Positions 42,319 through 51,701 of a DNA stretch of 64,000 bases are shown here, in pieces; position 1 is the stretch's first letter, and each line of letters opens with the position of its first letter. Location: positions 162,898 to 226,897 of the forward strand of contig NZ_JBHRTR010000023.1 of the NCBI RefSeq assembly GCF_042646425.1. The letters are read 5' to 3'. Source of the stretch: Marinibaculum pumilum (GTDB lineage: Bacteria; Pseudomonadota; Alphaproteobacteria; Ferrovibrionales; Ferrovibrionaceae). The position numbers and the translations under genes are program-made. The notes under the pieces were generated by a model. That model had not been told where the DNA came from, made no database searches, and worked only from the letters and a program-made list of their open reading frames with translations.

Positions 42319-42346
42319 TTGTTCCTGTCGCGGTCGCCCTGATACT
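42319..42346 (+). promoter_or_regulatory. Possible sigma70-type promoter before the ABC transporter operon
   Basis: TTGTTC (42319-42324), 16 bases, then GATACT (42341-42346) in the 244-base gap between the divergent MscS and binding-protein genes. Spacing and half-matches fit a housekeeping promoter about 160 bases before the binding-protein ATG, but the match is weak. Confidence 0.25.
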
Positions 42347-42506
42347 TAGGCGATCGTCACCGCATCCGAAAGCGCGGCCATATCGACAGCCTGCAGGGAA
42401 TGCGGCCATTATGGCGCCAGTTCCGAGGGCGGCGGCAGAACCGGCCGCGGACCCGAGGCGATGCAGTGGCATCAGTATCTGATGGGAAGGCTAGGGAGGC
42501 CTTGGT

Positions 42507-43751
42507 ATGAAGAACTGGACATCCGTCGGACGGACCCTGGTGGGTGCGGCGGCAGCCGCGGCGCTGCTGGCGCNNNNNNNNNNNNNNNNNNNNNNNNNNN
42601 NNNNNNNNNNNNNNNNNNNNNNNNNNNNNNNNNNNNNNNNNNNNNNNNNNNNNNNNNNNNNNNNNNNNNNNNNNNNNNNNNNNNNNNNNNNNGATATGAA
42701 GGACGCCGTCGAGCTGGCCGTCGAGGATATCGGCGGCAAGATGGCCGGCCATCCGGTCGAGGTCATCTTCGAGGATGACGGCTTCAAGCCCGAGGTGGGC
42801 AAGCAGAAGACCGACAAGCTGGTGAAGCAGGACGATGTCGACTTCATCGCCGGCTTCATCTGGAGCCACGTGCTGCTCGCCTCGTCGAAGTCGGCGCTGG
42901 ACAGCGGCAAGTTCCTGATCAGCTCCAATGCCGGCCCGTCGCAGCTCGCCGGCAAGTTCTGCCACAAGAACTTCTTCTCCACCTCCTGGCAGAACGACCA
43001 GACGCCGATGGCGCTGGGCGAGGTGCTGAACAAGATCGGCATCAAGTCGATCTACATCATGGCGCCGAACTATGCGGCCGGTAAGGACATGGTCGCGGGC
43101 GTGGAGCGCACCTTCAAGGGCGAGATCAAGGGCAAGGACTTCACCAAGTGGGGCGCCGACGCGCAGCTCGACTTCTCCGCCGAACTGGCGAAGGCGAAGT
43201 CCTCGGGCGCCGAGGCGATCTTCGTCTTCTACCCGGGCAAGGCCGGCTCCGCCTTCGTGCAGCAGTACCAGCAGGCGGGCCTGCAGTCGGAGATGCCGCT
43301 CTACTCCGTCTTCACGGTGGACGAGATCGCCCTGCCGCAGTTCCAGAAGGCGGGCATGGACGTGACCGGCGCGCGCGAGACGATGTTCTGGAGCGCCGAT
43401 CTCGACACGCCGCAGAACAAGCAGTTCGTGTCGAACTTCCGCAAGAAGTACGGCCGCTATCCGTCCTACTATGCCGCGCAGTCCTACGACACGATCTACC
43501 TGATCAAGAGCGCGGTCGAGGCGGTGAAGGGCAATCTGGACGATATCGACGGCATGCGCGCCGCCATGGAGAAGGCGGAGTTCCCGTCGGTCCGGGGCAA
43601 GTTCAACTACGGCAACAACCACATGCCGATCCAGAACTTCTACCTGCGCGAGGTGGTGAAGGATGCCGACGGCAACTACACCACCAAGATCATCGACACC
43701 GCCTATCAGAACCATCAGGACGTCTACGCAAAAACCTGCCAGATGAACTGA
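42507..43751 (+). CDS. livK: Branched-chain amino acid-type ABC transporter substrate-binding protein (contains gap)
   Basis: A periplasmic binding protein of about 414 residues with 119 Ns at 42574-42692 covering the end of the signal peptide and the start of the mature protein. The visible N-terminus MKNWTSVGRTLVGAAAAAALLA is a signal peptide. After the gap, the Peripla_BP_6 fold is clear: MKDAVELAVEDIGGKMAGHPVEVIFEDDGFKPEVGKQKTDKLV, NDQTPMALGEVLNKIGIKSIYIMAPNYAAGKD, FVFYPGKAGSAFVQQYQQAG and the late YYAAQSYDTIYLI. It precedes livHMGF. Binding proteins of this group take branched amino acids, amides, urea or aromatic acids; ligand cannot be assigned. The frame is kept with 119 Ns. Confidence 0.92.
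   Translation: MKNWTSVGRTLVGAAAAAALLAXXXXXXXXXXXXXXXXXXXXXXXXXXXXXXXXXXXXXXXXDMKDAVELAVEDIGGKMAGHPVEVIFEDDGFKPEVGKQKTDKLVKQDDVDFIAGFIWSHVLLASSKSALDSGKFLISSNAGPSQLAGKFCHKNFFSTSWQNDQTPMALGEVLNKIGIKSIYIMAPNYAAGKDMVAGVERTFKGEIKGKDFTKWGADAQLDFSAELAKAKSSGAEAIFVFYPGKAGSAFVQQYQQAGLQSEMPLYSVFTVDEIALPQFQKAGMDVTGARETMFWSADLDTPQNKQFVSNFRKKYGRYPSYYAAQSYDTIYLIKSAVEAVKGNLDDIDGMRAAMEKAEFPSVRGKFNYGNNHMPIQNFYLREVVKDADGNYTTKIIDTAYQNHQDVYAKTCQMN
42574..42692. other. Run of 119 N inside the binding-protein gene
   Basis: Unresolved sequence after codon 22 of the binding protein. The frame is continuous across 119 Ns, consistent with this length. Its near-identical size to the run at 35064 suggests both lengths come from the same gap-filling or masking procedure. 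Confidence 0.98.
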
Positions 43752-43770
43752 TCGCGTGCTAAACCTGCGG

Positions 43771-43796
43771 CGGCGCCCGGTTCCGGCCGGGCGCCG
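43771..43796 (+). terminator. Strong hairpin between livK and livH
   Basis: CGGCGCCCGG (43771-43780), loop TTCCGG, CCGGGCGCCG (43787-43796): a perfect 10-bp stem followed by TCTGCGTTTCC. It sits 20 bases after the binding-protein stop, the usual place for a partial terminator or mRNA-stabilising hairpin that keeps binding protein in excess over permease. Confidence 0.75.
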
Positions 43797-43873
43797 TCTG
43801 CGTTTCCGCTGACCTTTCGGCGGACTTTTCGAGGGGCTCTGCCCCGCGCTTCCACTCTTGCCAAGGGCGCCGG

Positions 43874-44794
43874 ATGGACTGGACCCTCGTCCTCATTCAG
43901 TTCCTGAACGGATTGCAGCTCGGTCTGCTGCTGTTCCTGCTGGCCTCCGGCCTGACCCTGGTCTTCGGCATCATGGACTTCGTCAACCTGGCCCATGGTG
44001 CGCTGTACATGGTGGGCGCGTATTTCTGCGCCACCCTGACCTTCTGGACGGACAGCTTCATCCTTGCCCTGGTGCTGGCGGTGCCGCTGACCGCGATCGT
44101 CGGCTTCCTGGTCGAGATGATCGTGGCGCGGCGGCTCTATCCGCGCAGCCATCTGGACCATGTCCTGGGCACCTTCGGCCTGATCCTGGTGTTCGACACC
44201 GCGGTGCAGATGATCTGGGGCCCGGAAGGGGTCGCCATTCCTCTGCCGGACTGGCTGAACGGCCAGGTCACGGTGGGGGAGGTGGTGCTGCCCAGCTACC
44301 GGCTGATGATCATCGGCGGCGGCCTTCTGGTTGCCGCCCTGCTCTATGTCCTGGTGAACCATACCCGGCTGGGCATGCTGATTCGCGCCGGCGCCTCCAA
44401 CCGCACGATGGTCAGCGCGCTGGGGATCAACATCCAGCTTCTGTTTGCCGCCGTCTTCGCGCTGGGCGCGGCGCTGGCAGGCCTGGCCGGCATGCTGATC
44501 ACGCCGATCACCGGGGCCTCCATCGGCATGGGCAACGAGATCATCATCGTCGCCTTCGTGGTGATCATCGTCGGCGGCATCGGCTCGATGAAGGGCGCCT
44601 TCATCGCCGCGATCCTGGTCGGCCTGATCGACACCCTGGGCCGCTCCTACCTGGACGACCTGTTCAAGCTGGGCATGGAGACGGAGGCGGCGGAGACCTC
44701 CGCGCCGGCCGTCTCCGCCATGCTGATCTACATCCTGATGGCGGTGATCCTGGCCTTCCGGCCGCAGGGTCTGTTCCCGCCGAAGGTCCGCTGA
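43874..44794 (+). CDS. livH: Branched-chain amino acid-type ABC permease, LivH
   Basis: A 306-residue inner membrane permease. N-terminal MDWTLVLIQFLNGLQLGLLLFLLASGLTLVFGIMDFVNLAHGALYMVGAYF is the classical LivH beginning, with the NLAHG signature; GIGSMKGAFIAAILVGLIDTLGR is the loop for the ATPase contact (EAA-like), and about eight hydrophobic segments follow. It begins 122 bases after livK, beyond a strong hairpin, and is one base from livM. Its sequence confirms that the upstream binding protein belongs to a HAAT-family transporter. Confidence 0.95.
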   Translation: MDWTLVLIQFLNGLQLGLLLFLLASGLTLVFGIMDFVNLAHGALYMVGAYFCATLTFWTDSFILALVLAVPLTAIVGFLVEMIVARRLYPRSHLDHVLGTFGLILVFDTAVQMIWGPEGVAIPLPDWLNGQVTVGEVVLPSYRLMIIGGGLLVAALLYVLVNHTRLGMLIRAGASNRTMVSALGINIQLLFAAVFALGAALAGLAGMLITPITGASIGMGNEIIIVAFVVIIVGGIGSMKGAFIAAILVGLIDTLGRSYLDDLFKLGMETEAAETSAPAVSAMLIYILMAVILAFRPQGLFPPKVR

Positions 44795-44795
44795 G

Positions 44796-45809
44796 ATGAC
44801 GGACGCAGCGGAAGGTGCTTCGGTGGCTGAGGGCCGGGCAGGGGCGACAGGCTGGAACCCGCGCCATTGGGGAACCCGCACCTGGTCGACGGTGGTGGTG
44901 CTGCTGTTCCTGGCGATCGCGCCGCCGGCGGCCTATTTCCTGGACGAACCGTTCTACCTGGACATGGGGATCCGGCTGGTCTGCCTGGCGATCGCCGCGG
45001 TCAGCCTGAACCTGATCCTGGGCTATGGCGGCATGATCTCCTTCGGCCATGCCGCCTATATCGGCATCGGCGCCTATTGCGTCGGCATCCCGGCCTTCCA
45101 CGACCTCAATTCCGGCTGGCTGCACTTCCCGCTGGCGGTCGGCGTGGCAGCGCTTTTCGCGCTGGTCACCGGGGCGGTCTGCCTGCGCACGAAAGGGGTG
45201 CATTTCATCATGATCACCCTGGCTTTCGCGCAGATGGTCTATTTCCTGTTCGTCAGCCTGGAGGCCTATGGCGGCGATGACGGGCTGCTGATCTACTACC
45301 GCTCCGAATTCTCCGGCCTGTTCGACATCGACGACAACTTCAACCTCTACATCGTCTGCTTCGTTACCCTGCTGGTGTCGATGTACCTGGTGCATCGCAT
45401 CGTGAACTCACGCTTCGGCATGGTGCTGCGCGGTTCCAAGGGCAACGATCCGCGGATGCGGGCGGTCGGCTACAACACCTATGCCTACCGGCTGACCGCC
45501 TATGTGATCTCCGCATCGATCTGCGCCTTTGCCGGCGCATTGCTGGGGAATTTCACCAACTTCATCAGCCCGGAGATGATGGCCTGGTCGCGCTCCGGCG
45601 AACTGATCTTCATGGTCATCCTGGGCGGTGCCGGGACCATCCTTGGCCCGGTCGCCGGTGCGATCGCCTTCCTGGCACTGGAGGAGGTTCTGTCCGGCTT
45701 CACCATCTACTGGCAGCTGATCTTCGGGCTGATCCTGATCCTGATCGTCCTCTACCTGAAGGGCGGCATCGTCTCCGTCCTCGGCAAGCGGTTGCCCGAA
45801 GATGGCTGA
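44796..45809 (+). CDS. livM: Branched-chain amino acid-type ABC permease, LivM
   Basis: A 337-residue permease starting one base after the livH stop. A soluble N-terminus of about 35 residues precedes LDMGIRLVCLAIAAVSLNLILGYGGMISFGHAAYIGIGAY, the LivM signature with GxxSFGHA; later GSKGNDPRMRAVGYNTYAYRLTAYVISASICAFAGALLG and ILGGAGTILGPVAGAIAFLALEE are conserved. It pairs with LivH to form the pore. The stop overlaps the livG start by 8 bases. Confidence 0.95.
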   Translation: MTDAAEGASVAEGRAGATGWNPRHWGTRTWSTVVVLLFLAIAPPAAYFLDEPFYLDMGIRLVCLAIAAVSLNLILGYGGMISFGHAAYIGIGAYCVGIPAFHDLNSGWLHFPLAVGVAALFALVTGAVCLRTKGVHFIMITLAFAQMVYFLFVSLEAYGGDDGLLIYYRSEFSGLFDIDDNFNLYIVCFVTLLVSMYLVHRIVNSRFGMVLRGSKGNDPRMRAVGYNTYAYRLTAYVISASICAFAGALLGNFTNFISPEMMAWSRSGELIFMVILGGAGTILGPVAGAIAFLALEEVLSGFTIYWQLIFGLILILIVLYLKGGIVSVLGKRLPEDG

Positions 45810-46554
45810 CGACCTGCTGCAGATCCGCGACCTGCGGAAGAGCTTCGGCGGTATCGCCGTCACCGTCGGGGTGAATCTCGAGGTGCGCCGGGGCGAGACA
45901 CATGCCCTGATCGGGCCCAACGGGGCGGGCAAGACGACCCTGATCGCCCAGCTGTCCGGGGATCTCAAGCCGGATGGCGGCCAGATCCTGTTCGCCGGCC
46001 GCGATATCACCGCGATGCCGGCCTATCGCCGCAGCCATCTGGGCATGGCGCGGTCGTTCCAGATCACCTCGATCTTCCTGGAGCTGTCGGTGCTGGACAA
46101 TGTCGCCCTGGCCGTCCAGGCCCGCGCCGGCCATTCCTTCCGCTTCTGGGCGCCGGCACGCCGCGACCGCCGCCTGGTCGACCCCGCCATGGCGGCGCTG
46201 GAACGGGTCGGGCTGGGCGGTCGCGCGGACCGGCCGGCCGCCATCCTGTCGCATGGCGAACGCCGCGCGCTGGAGATCGCGATGGCGCTGGCGACGGAGC
46301 CGGAAATGCTGCTGCTCGACGAGCCGATGGCCGGCATGGGGCCGGAGGAATCGGCGGAGATGATCGCCACCCTGCAGGAACTGAAGGCCCAGAAGACGAT
46401 CTTCCTGATCGAGCACGACATGGACGCCGTCTTTGCCCTGGCGGATCGCATCTCCGTCCTGGTCTACGGCAAGATCATCGCTTCCGGCACGCCGGACGAA
46501 ATCCGCAACGACGAGCATGTCCGCCGCGCCTATCTGGGCGAGGAGGCGGCATGA
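45802..46554 (+). CDS. livG: ABC transporter ATPase, LivG
   Basis: A 250-residue ABC ATPase: Walker A GPNGAGKTTLIAQ, the signature LSHGERRALEIAMALA (LSHGE instead of LSGGQ, common in LivG), Walker B MLLLDEPMAGM and the switch histidine in FLIEHDMDAVFALADRI. The ending LGEEAA is typical of LivG. It powers uptake with LivF. The start overlaps livM by 8 bases. Confidence 0.95.
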   Translation: MADDLLQIRDLRKSFGGIAVTVGVNLEVRRGETHALIGPNGAGKTTLIAQLSGDLKPDGGQILFAGRDITAMPAYRRSHLGMARSFQITSIFLELSVLDNVALAVQARAGHSFRFWAPARRDRRLVDPAMAALERVGLGGRADRPAAILSHGERRALEIAMALATEPEMLLLDEPMAGMGPEESAEMIATLQELKAQKTIFLIEHDMDAVFALADRISVLVYGKIIASGTPDEIRNDEHVRRAYLGEEAA

Positions 46555-46588
46555 TCCGTCCGGCGAAGCGGCAGCCCGGGAGCGCGCC

Positions 46589-47290
<702 letters not shown>

Positions 47291-47310
47291 GCGCCCGATG
47301 ACCTCACACT

Positions 47311-48231
47311 GTGGGTAACCCCGCGACAGACCGGGTGCCGCTCAACTCGGTCCTGATGCTGCTGGCTGTGAGCGCCCTGTGGGGCGCGAACTGGCCGGCG
47401 ATGAAGATCGGCCTGACCGAGCTTTCCCCCTTCGCCTTCCGCGGCCTGGTGAACGTGGTGGGCGCGGCCGGCCTGCTGGGCCTGACCTGGGCGCGCGGCG
47501 GCGCGCTGCTGCCGCCGTCGGATGACAGGCCGCAGGGCCGGCGGCGGGCCTGGATGCTGCTGGCGATCTGCGGCGTGATCAATTTCTGCGGCTTCGGCGC
47601 CCTGATCATGTTCGGAGTCGAACTGGTCGGTTCCGGGCGGGCGGCGGCGCTGGGCAATCTCTATCCGGTCTGGGCGGTGATCCTGGCTGTCGCCCTGTTC
47701 GGCGAGCGGCTGCGCTGGCAATGGGCGCTGGCGGTGCTGCTCTGCGTCGGCGGGGTGCTGCTGTTCTTCATCGCCGACCCGCAGGCACTGGACGGCCGGC
47801 TGCTCGGCTTCGGCTACCTGATCCTGGGGTCGATGCTGTTTGCCGTCGGCACCGTGCTGGTGCGGATGGCGCGCCTGCAGATGCCGATGAGCGCGATCGT
47901 CGGCTGGCAGGAAGCGTTCGGCGCGGTGCCGCTGCTGGCGATCGCCCTGGTCGTCGATCCCGGCATCCGGCAACTGCCGGGCACCGCGTCGCTGCTGGCG
48001 ATCGGCTATGTCGGGATCTTCACCGGCATCCTGTCGTTCTGGATGTATTTCACCGTGGTGGCGCAGGTCCCGGTGGCGGTATCTACGGTCGGCGTCCAGC
48101 TCACCCCCGTCTTCGGCTTCCTCGTGGGCGCCCTGCTGCTGAACGAGACGGTGCGCCTGCCGGACATCGGCGCACTGCTGCTGATCGGCACCGCGGTCTA
48201 CCTCGTCGTGGCGCCGCCGCGCCGGCGGTAG
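47311..48231 (+). CDS. EamA/DMT-family permease
   Basis: A 306-residue inner membrane protein with ten hydrophobic segments arranged as two EamA repeats: LNSVLMLLAVSALWGANWPAMKIGLTELSPFAFRGL opens the first, and LLGFGYLILGSMLFAVGTVLVRMA opens the second. It starts at GTG 47311, 20 bases after livF. Members of the drug/metabolite transporter superfamily export or import amino acids and other metabolites; substrate unknown. Position behind the Liv genes suggests it could handle the same compound or its product. Confidence 0.9.
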   Translation: MGNPATDRVPLNSVLMLLAVSALWGANWPAMKIGLTELSPFAFRGLVNVVGAAGLLGLTWARGGALLPPSDDRPQGRRRAWMLLAICGVINFCGFGALIMFGVELVGSGRAAALGNLYPVWAVILAVALFGERLRWQWALAVLLCVGGVLLFFIADPQALDGRLLGFGYLILGSMLFAVGTVLVRMARLQMPMSAIVGWQEAFGAVPLLAIALVVDPGIRQLPGTASLLAIGYVGIFTGILSFWMYFTVVAQVPVAVSTVGVQLTPVFGFLVGALLLNETVRLPDIGALLLIGTAVYLVVAPPRRR

Positions 48232-48323
48232 CGGTGCGGCAGCGGCGCCGTGGCGCCGGCCCGGCGGACTTGTTATGAGGTTCGACGGACCGGCAGGACA
48301 AGGGTCGACGGAGGGGGAAAAGC

Positions 48324-49883
48324 ATGCACGTCACGGACAGCTTCTATCTCGGCGCACGGCACTATCCCGAGCGCCTGGCCTTTGCCGGCGAGGGCGGGAA
48401 TTTCACCTACGATGCCGCGCGGCTGCTGGCGAACAGGATCGCGCATGCGGCGCGGGCCAAGGGGCTGGGCATCGGCAACCGTTTCGCGGTGCTGAGCCCC
48501 AATTGCGGCCCGGCGATGATCGTCCAGATCGGCTGCCTGCGGGCCGGCATGGCCTGGTGCAACCTGAACCTGCGCAATACCTTGGAGGGCAATGTCGACA
48601 TCCTCTCCCGCGGCCGGGTGGATGCGCTGTTCTACCATTCCTCGGTGTCGGAGCAGATCCCGCACTTCAAGGCCGGGGTGCAGAGCCTGGCCCATGCCGT
48701 CTGCCTGGATGCGGAGGACGCCAACGGTCCGTCGCTGGCGCAGTGGTGCGATGGCCAGCCCGACAGCAACCCGGACTGGGAGATCCCCGCCGACGCCTTC
48801 GGCCTGCAGGGGGCGACCGGCGGCACCACCGGCCAGCCGAAACTGACCCAGTCCGACAATCACTGGCTGTTCATGTCGAACCTGGGCTGGGCGGTCTGCC
48901 TGCATCCGAAGGCGCCGCCGGTGAACCTCGCCGTGGCGCCGATCACCCATGCCGGCGGCATGATCGCGATGGCGCAATGGGCGATGGGCGGCACCTCGGT
49001 GATGATGGCCCAGGTCGACCTGGAAGCGATCCTGAAGACGATCCAGGAACGGCGGGTGACCACCATGTTCCTGCCGCCGACGGTGATCTACATGCTGCTG
49101 GCCCATCCGAAGCTGAAGGACTACGACACCTCCAGCCTGGAATACCTGATCTCCGCCGCCGCCCCCCTGGCGCCGGAAAAGATCGTCGAGGCGATCGGCA
49201 GCCTGGGTCCCGTCATCTGCCAGGCCTTCGGCCAGACCGAGGCAGGCTTTCCGCTGACCTTCATGTCGACGGCGGAAACGGCGGAGGCGGTCGCCGACCC
49301 GGCGAAGCGGCACCGCCTGCTGTCCTGCGGTCGCCAGACCCCGGTGGTCGAGGCGATGGAGGTGATGGACGAGGAGGGGCGGATCCTCGGCCCCGACGAG
49401 GTGGGCGAGATCGTCCTGCGCGCGCCGTCGATCATGAAGGAATATCTGGACGACCCGCAGGCGACGGCCGAGATCAAGAAGTTCGGCTGGCTGCACACCG
49501 GCGATATCGGCTATCGCGACCGCGACGGCTACTGGTACATCACGGACCGCAAGCGGGACATGATCGTCTCCGGCGGCTTCAACATCTTCCCGTTCGAGAT
49601 CGAGTCCGTGCTGATGGCGCATCCCGCCGTCCAGGACTGCGCCGTGGTCGGCGTACCCGACGAGAAGTGGGGCGAGGCGGTGAAGGCCGTCGTGCTGCTG
49701 ACCCCCGGGCGGGAAGCTTCGGCGCAGGAACTGGCGGAACTGTGCCGCGAGAAGCTGGGCGGCATGAAGACCCCGAAGAGCATCGACTTCTGGGAGGACC
49801 TGCCGCGCAGCCCGGTCGGCAAGGTGCTGAAGCGGGAGATCCGCAAGGCGTTCTGGGAAGGCCGCGGCCGCAGCGTCGGCTGA
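48324..49883 (+). CDS. AMP-dependent acyl-CoA ligase (second copy in window)
   Basis: A 519-residue ANL-family ligase. ATP loop QGATGGTTGQPKLTQ (about residue 170), A5 region CQAFGQTEAGFPLTF, hinge FGWLHTGDIGYRDRDGYWYITDRKRDMI and the catalytic lysine in SPVGKVLKREIRKAF. A GGAGGGGGAAAAGC precedes the ATG. In addition to the standard fold it has an N-terminus MHVTDSFYLGARHYPERLAFAGEG typical of medium-chain or aromatic acid ligases. It follows the Liv transporter and DMT genes on the same strand, so activation of a carboxylic acid brought in by the ABC transporter is a possibility; then the Liv ligand would be an aromatic or branched acid. Confidence 0.9.
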   Translation: MHVTDSFYLGARHYPERLAFAGEGGNFTYDAARLLANRIAHAARAKGLGIGNRFAVLSPNCGPAMIVQIGCLRAGMAWCNLNLRNTLEGNVDILSRGRVDALFYHSSVSEQIPHFKAGVQSLAHAVCLDAEDANGPSLAQWCDGQPDSNPDWEIPADAFGLQGATGGTTGQPKLTQSDNHWLFMSNLGWAVCLHPKAPPVNLAVAPITHAGGMIAMAQWAMGGTSVMMAQVDLEAILKTIQERRVTTMFLPPTVIYMLLAHPKLKDYDTSSLEYLISAAAPLAPEKIVEAIGSLGPVICQAFGQTEAGFPLTFMSTAETAEAVADPAKRHRLLSCGRQTPVVEAMEVMDEEGRILGPDEVGEIVLRAPSIMKEYLDDPQATAEIKKFGWLHTGDIGYRDRDGYWYITDRKRDMIVSGGFNIFPFEIESVLMAHPAVQDCAVVGVPDEKWGEAVKAVVLLTPGREASAQELAELCREKLGGMKTPKSIDFWEDLPRSPVGKVLKREIRKAFWEGRGRSVG

Positions 49884-49913
49884 ACCGGTGCAGAGCGGTG
49901 CGCGGACCCGCGG

Positions 49914-50606
49914 TCAGCCTGCGGCGAAGCGCGCCGCGATCCGGTCGATCGCGGCATGCCGGTCGGCCAGGCGCTGGTTGATCGCAGCGGTGACGAGGTC
50001 GCGGATCTCCGGCCGCGCGCTGTCCGGCGTGCCGCCGGAGAGCGGCTCCGGCGCATATTCGATGCCGAGCTGGATCGCCTCCGCGATGTCGCGGCCGCAG
50101 CGTTCCGCGATCACCCGGAAACCGAAGTCGATGCCGGCCGTGACGCCGCCGGCGGTGATCCGGTTGCGGTCGATCACCACCCGCTCGCGCACCGGCGTGG
50201 CGCCGAACAGGGCGAGCTTGTCGGTCCAGGCCCAGTGGCAGGCGGCGCGATAGCCGCGCAGCAGGCCGGCGGCCGCCAGCACCAGGGAGCCGGTGCAGAC
50301 GCTGGTGACATAGCTGGCCTCCGTTGCCTGGCGGCGCAGCCAGTCCAGCGTCGCCGCATCCTCCATCGCCTCCGTGCAGCCGGGCCCGCCCGGCACGCAG
50401 ATCATGTCGAAGGCCCGGTCGTCGTCGAAGGTGGCGGTCGGCAGCACGGACAGGCCGCAATCGCTGGCGATCGGCGCGTCGCTGCCGGCGACGAAGGACA
50501 GCGCTGCACCCGGCATCCGCGCCAGGGTCTCCGCCGGGCCGGTGAAGTCGAGCTGCGTGACGCCGGGGTAGAGCAGGAAGGCGATGCGGAAGGGCTGGTC
50601 GGTCAT
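49914..50606 (-). CDS. inhA: Isocyanide hydratase-like DJ-1/PfpI protein
   Basis: A 230-residue DJ-1-superfamily protein. The nucleophile is Cys104 in TSVCTGSLVLAAAGLLRGYRAACHW and the key acid is Asp20 in YPGVTQLDFTGP; these match Pseudomonas isonitrile hydratase (Cys101, Asp17) with a constant shift of three, and Thr105 corresponds to its Thr102. Isocyanide hydratase adds water to an isonitrile to give an N-formamide. The ATG at 50606 is chosen for family length. It is divergent from a GlxA-type regulator that itself has a DJ-1 domain. Other DJ-1 proteins are chaperones or glyoxalases, but the whole motif CTGSLxLxAAGLLxGYxA favours the hydratase. Confidence 0.8.
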   Translation of the reverse strand: MTDQPFRIAFLLYPGVTQLDFTGPAETLARMPGAALSFVAGSDAPIASDCGLSVLPTATFDDDRAFDMICVPGGPGCTEAMEDAATLDWLRRQATEASYVTSVCTGSLVLAAAGLLRGYRAACHWAWTDKLALFGATPVRERVVIDRNRITAGGVTAGIDFGFRVIAERCGRDIAEAIQLGIEYAPEPLSGGTPDSARPEIRDLVTAAINQRLADRHAAIDRIAARFAAG

Positions 50607-50687
50607 GGCAACTCTCCTCTGGCTGGAGGTCATGAATAGCTCCGACCGGGTTTGGCGTGAATGTCAAAGACATATAGATTTGCGCCA

Positions 50688-51701
50688 ATGACCCGACAGA
50701 TCGTCCTCCTTGCGGCGCGGGGCGCCCAGGTCCTCGACGCCACCGGCCCGGCCGCCGTCTTCAGTGCCGCCAATGACGGGCGGGCCGAACGCGGCGGGTC
50801 ACCGCCGTCATACCAGGTGATCCTCGCCTCGCCCGCCGGCGGTGCGGTCGAGACGATCTCCAGCGTGACCCTGCAGACCGCCGCACTGGCCGATGTCGAT
50901 CCGGCCGGCGTCCACACCTGCCTGGTGGCGGGGCATGATCGCGACGGCATGCAGGCGCTGATCGCCGACCGCGGCGCCCGGGACTGGGTCCTGCAGGCCG
51001 CAGCGCAGGCCCCGCGCTGGGGTTCTGTCTGTTCCGGTGCCTTCGCGCTGGCGGCCTGGGGGCTGTTGGACGGGCGGCGGGCGGCGACCCACTGGGGGGT
51101 GACGGAGGAGATGGCGCGCGGCTATCCCAAGGTCGCCGTCGATGCGGACTCCCTCTATGTCACCGACGGGCCGGTCTGGACCTCCGCCGGCATCACCGCG
51201 GGCATCGACATGAGCCTGGCCATGGTGGAAGCCGATCTCGGCGCCCGCATTGCCGCGACGATCGCCCGGCGCCTTGTCGTCTATCTGCGGCGGCCCGGCA
51301 GCCAGGCGCAGTTCTCCGATGCGCTGAAGCGCCAGTGCGCGGCGGCGACGCCCTATGCCGAACTGATCGACTGGGCGGAGGCCAACCTGGCGACCGACCT
51401 GAACGTGGAGCGGCTGGCGGAACGGGCGGGGCAGAGCCTGCGGACCTTCCAGCGGCGTTTCGCCGCCGCGACGGGACGCAGCCCGGCCGCCTTCGTCGAG
51501 GACCTGCGGATCGACCGCGCCAAGATGCTGATCGCCTCAGGCGTCGCGCTGAAGGTCGTGGCCGGCGATGTCGGCTATCCGGATGCCGGTCGCCTGTCGA
51601 CTGCCTTCCGCCGGCGCATGGGCCTGTCGCCGTCGGTCTGGCGGGCGATGCACGGCAATGACCCGGATCATTCCGCGATCCGGCCCGCGGCGACCAACTG
51701 A
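50688..51701 (+). CDS. GlxA-type AraC-family regulator with DJ-1 domain
   Basis: A 337-residue regulator: residues about 1-190 form a class I amidotransferase-like (DJ-1/PfpI) sensory domain (VLLAARGAQVLDATGPAAVFSAAND, GSVCSGAFALAAWGLLDGRRAATHW), and the C-terminal 110 residues form an AraC DNA-binding domain with two HTH motifs (LNVERLAERAGQSLRTFQRRFAAATGRSPAAF and LKVVAGDVGYPDAGRLSTAFRRRMGLSP). An ATG at 50661 is an alternative start; neither has a good ribosome site. It is divergent from the isocyanide hydratase-like gene over 81 bases and probably controls it. Its 3' end overlaps the convergent SDR gene by 34 bases. Confidence 0.88.
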   Translation: MTRQIVLLAARGAQVLDATGPAAVFSAANDGRAERGGSPPSYQVILASPAGGAVETISSVTLQTAALADVDPAGVHTCLVAGHDRDGMQALIADRGARDWVLQAAAQAPRWGSVCSGAFALAAWGLLDGRRAATHWGVTEEMARGYPKVAVDADSLYVTDGPVWTSAGITAGIDMSLAMVEADLGARIAATIARRLVVYLRRPGSQAQFSDALKRQCAAATPYAELIDWAEANLATDLNVERLAERAGQSLRTFQRRFAAATGRSPAAFVEDLRIDRAKMLIASGVALKVVAGDVGYPDAGRLSTAFRRRMGLSPSVWRAMHGNDPDHSAIRPAATN

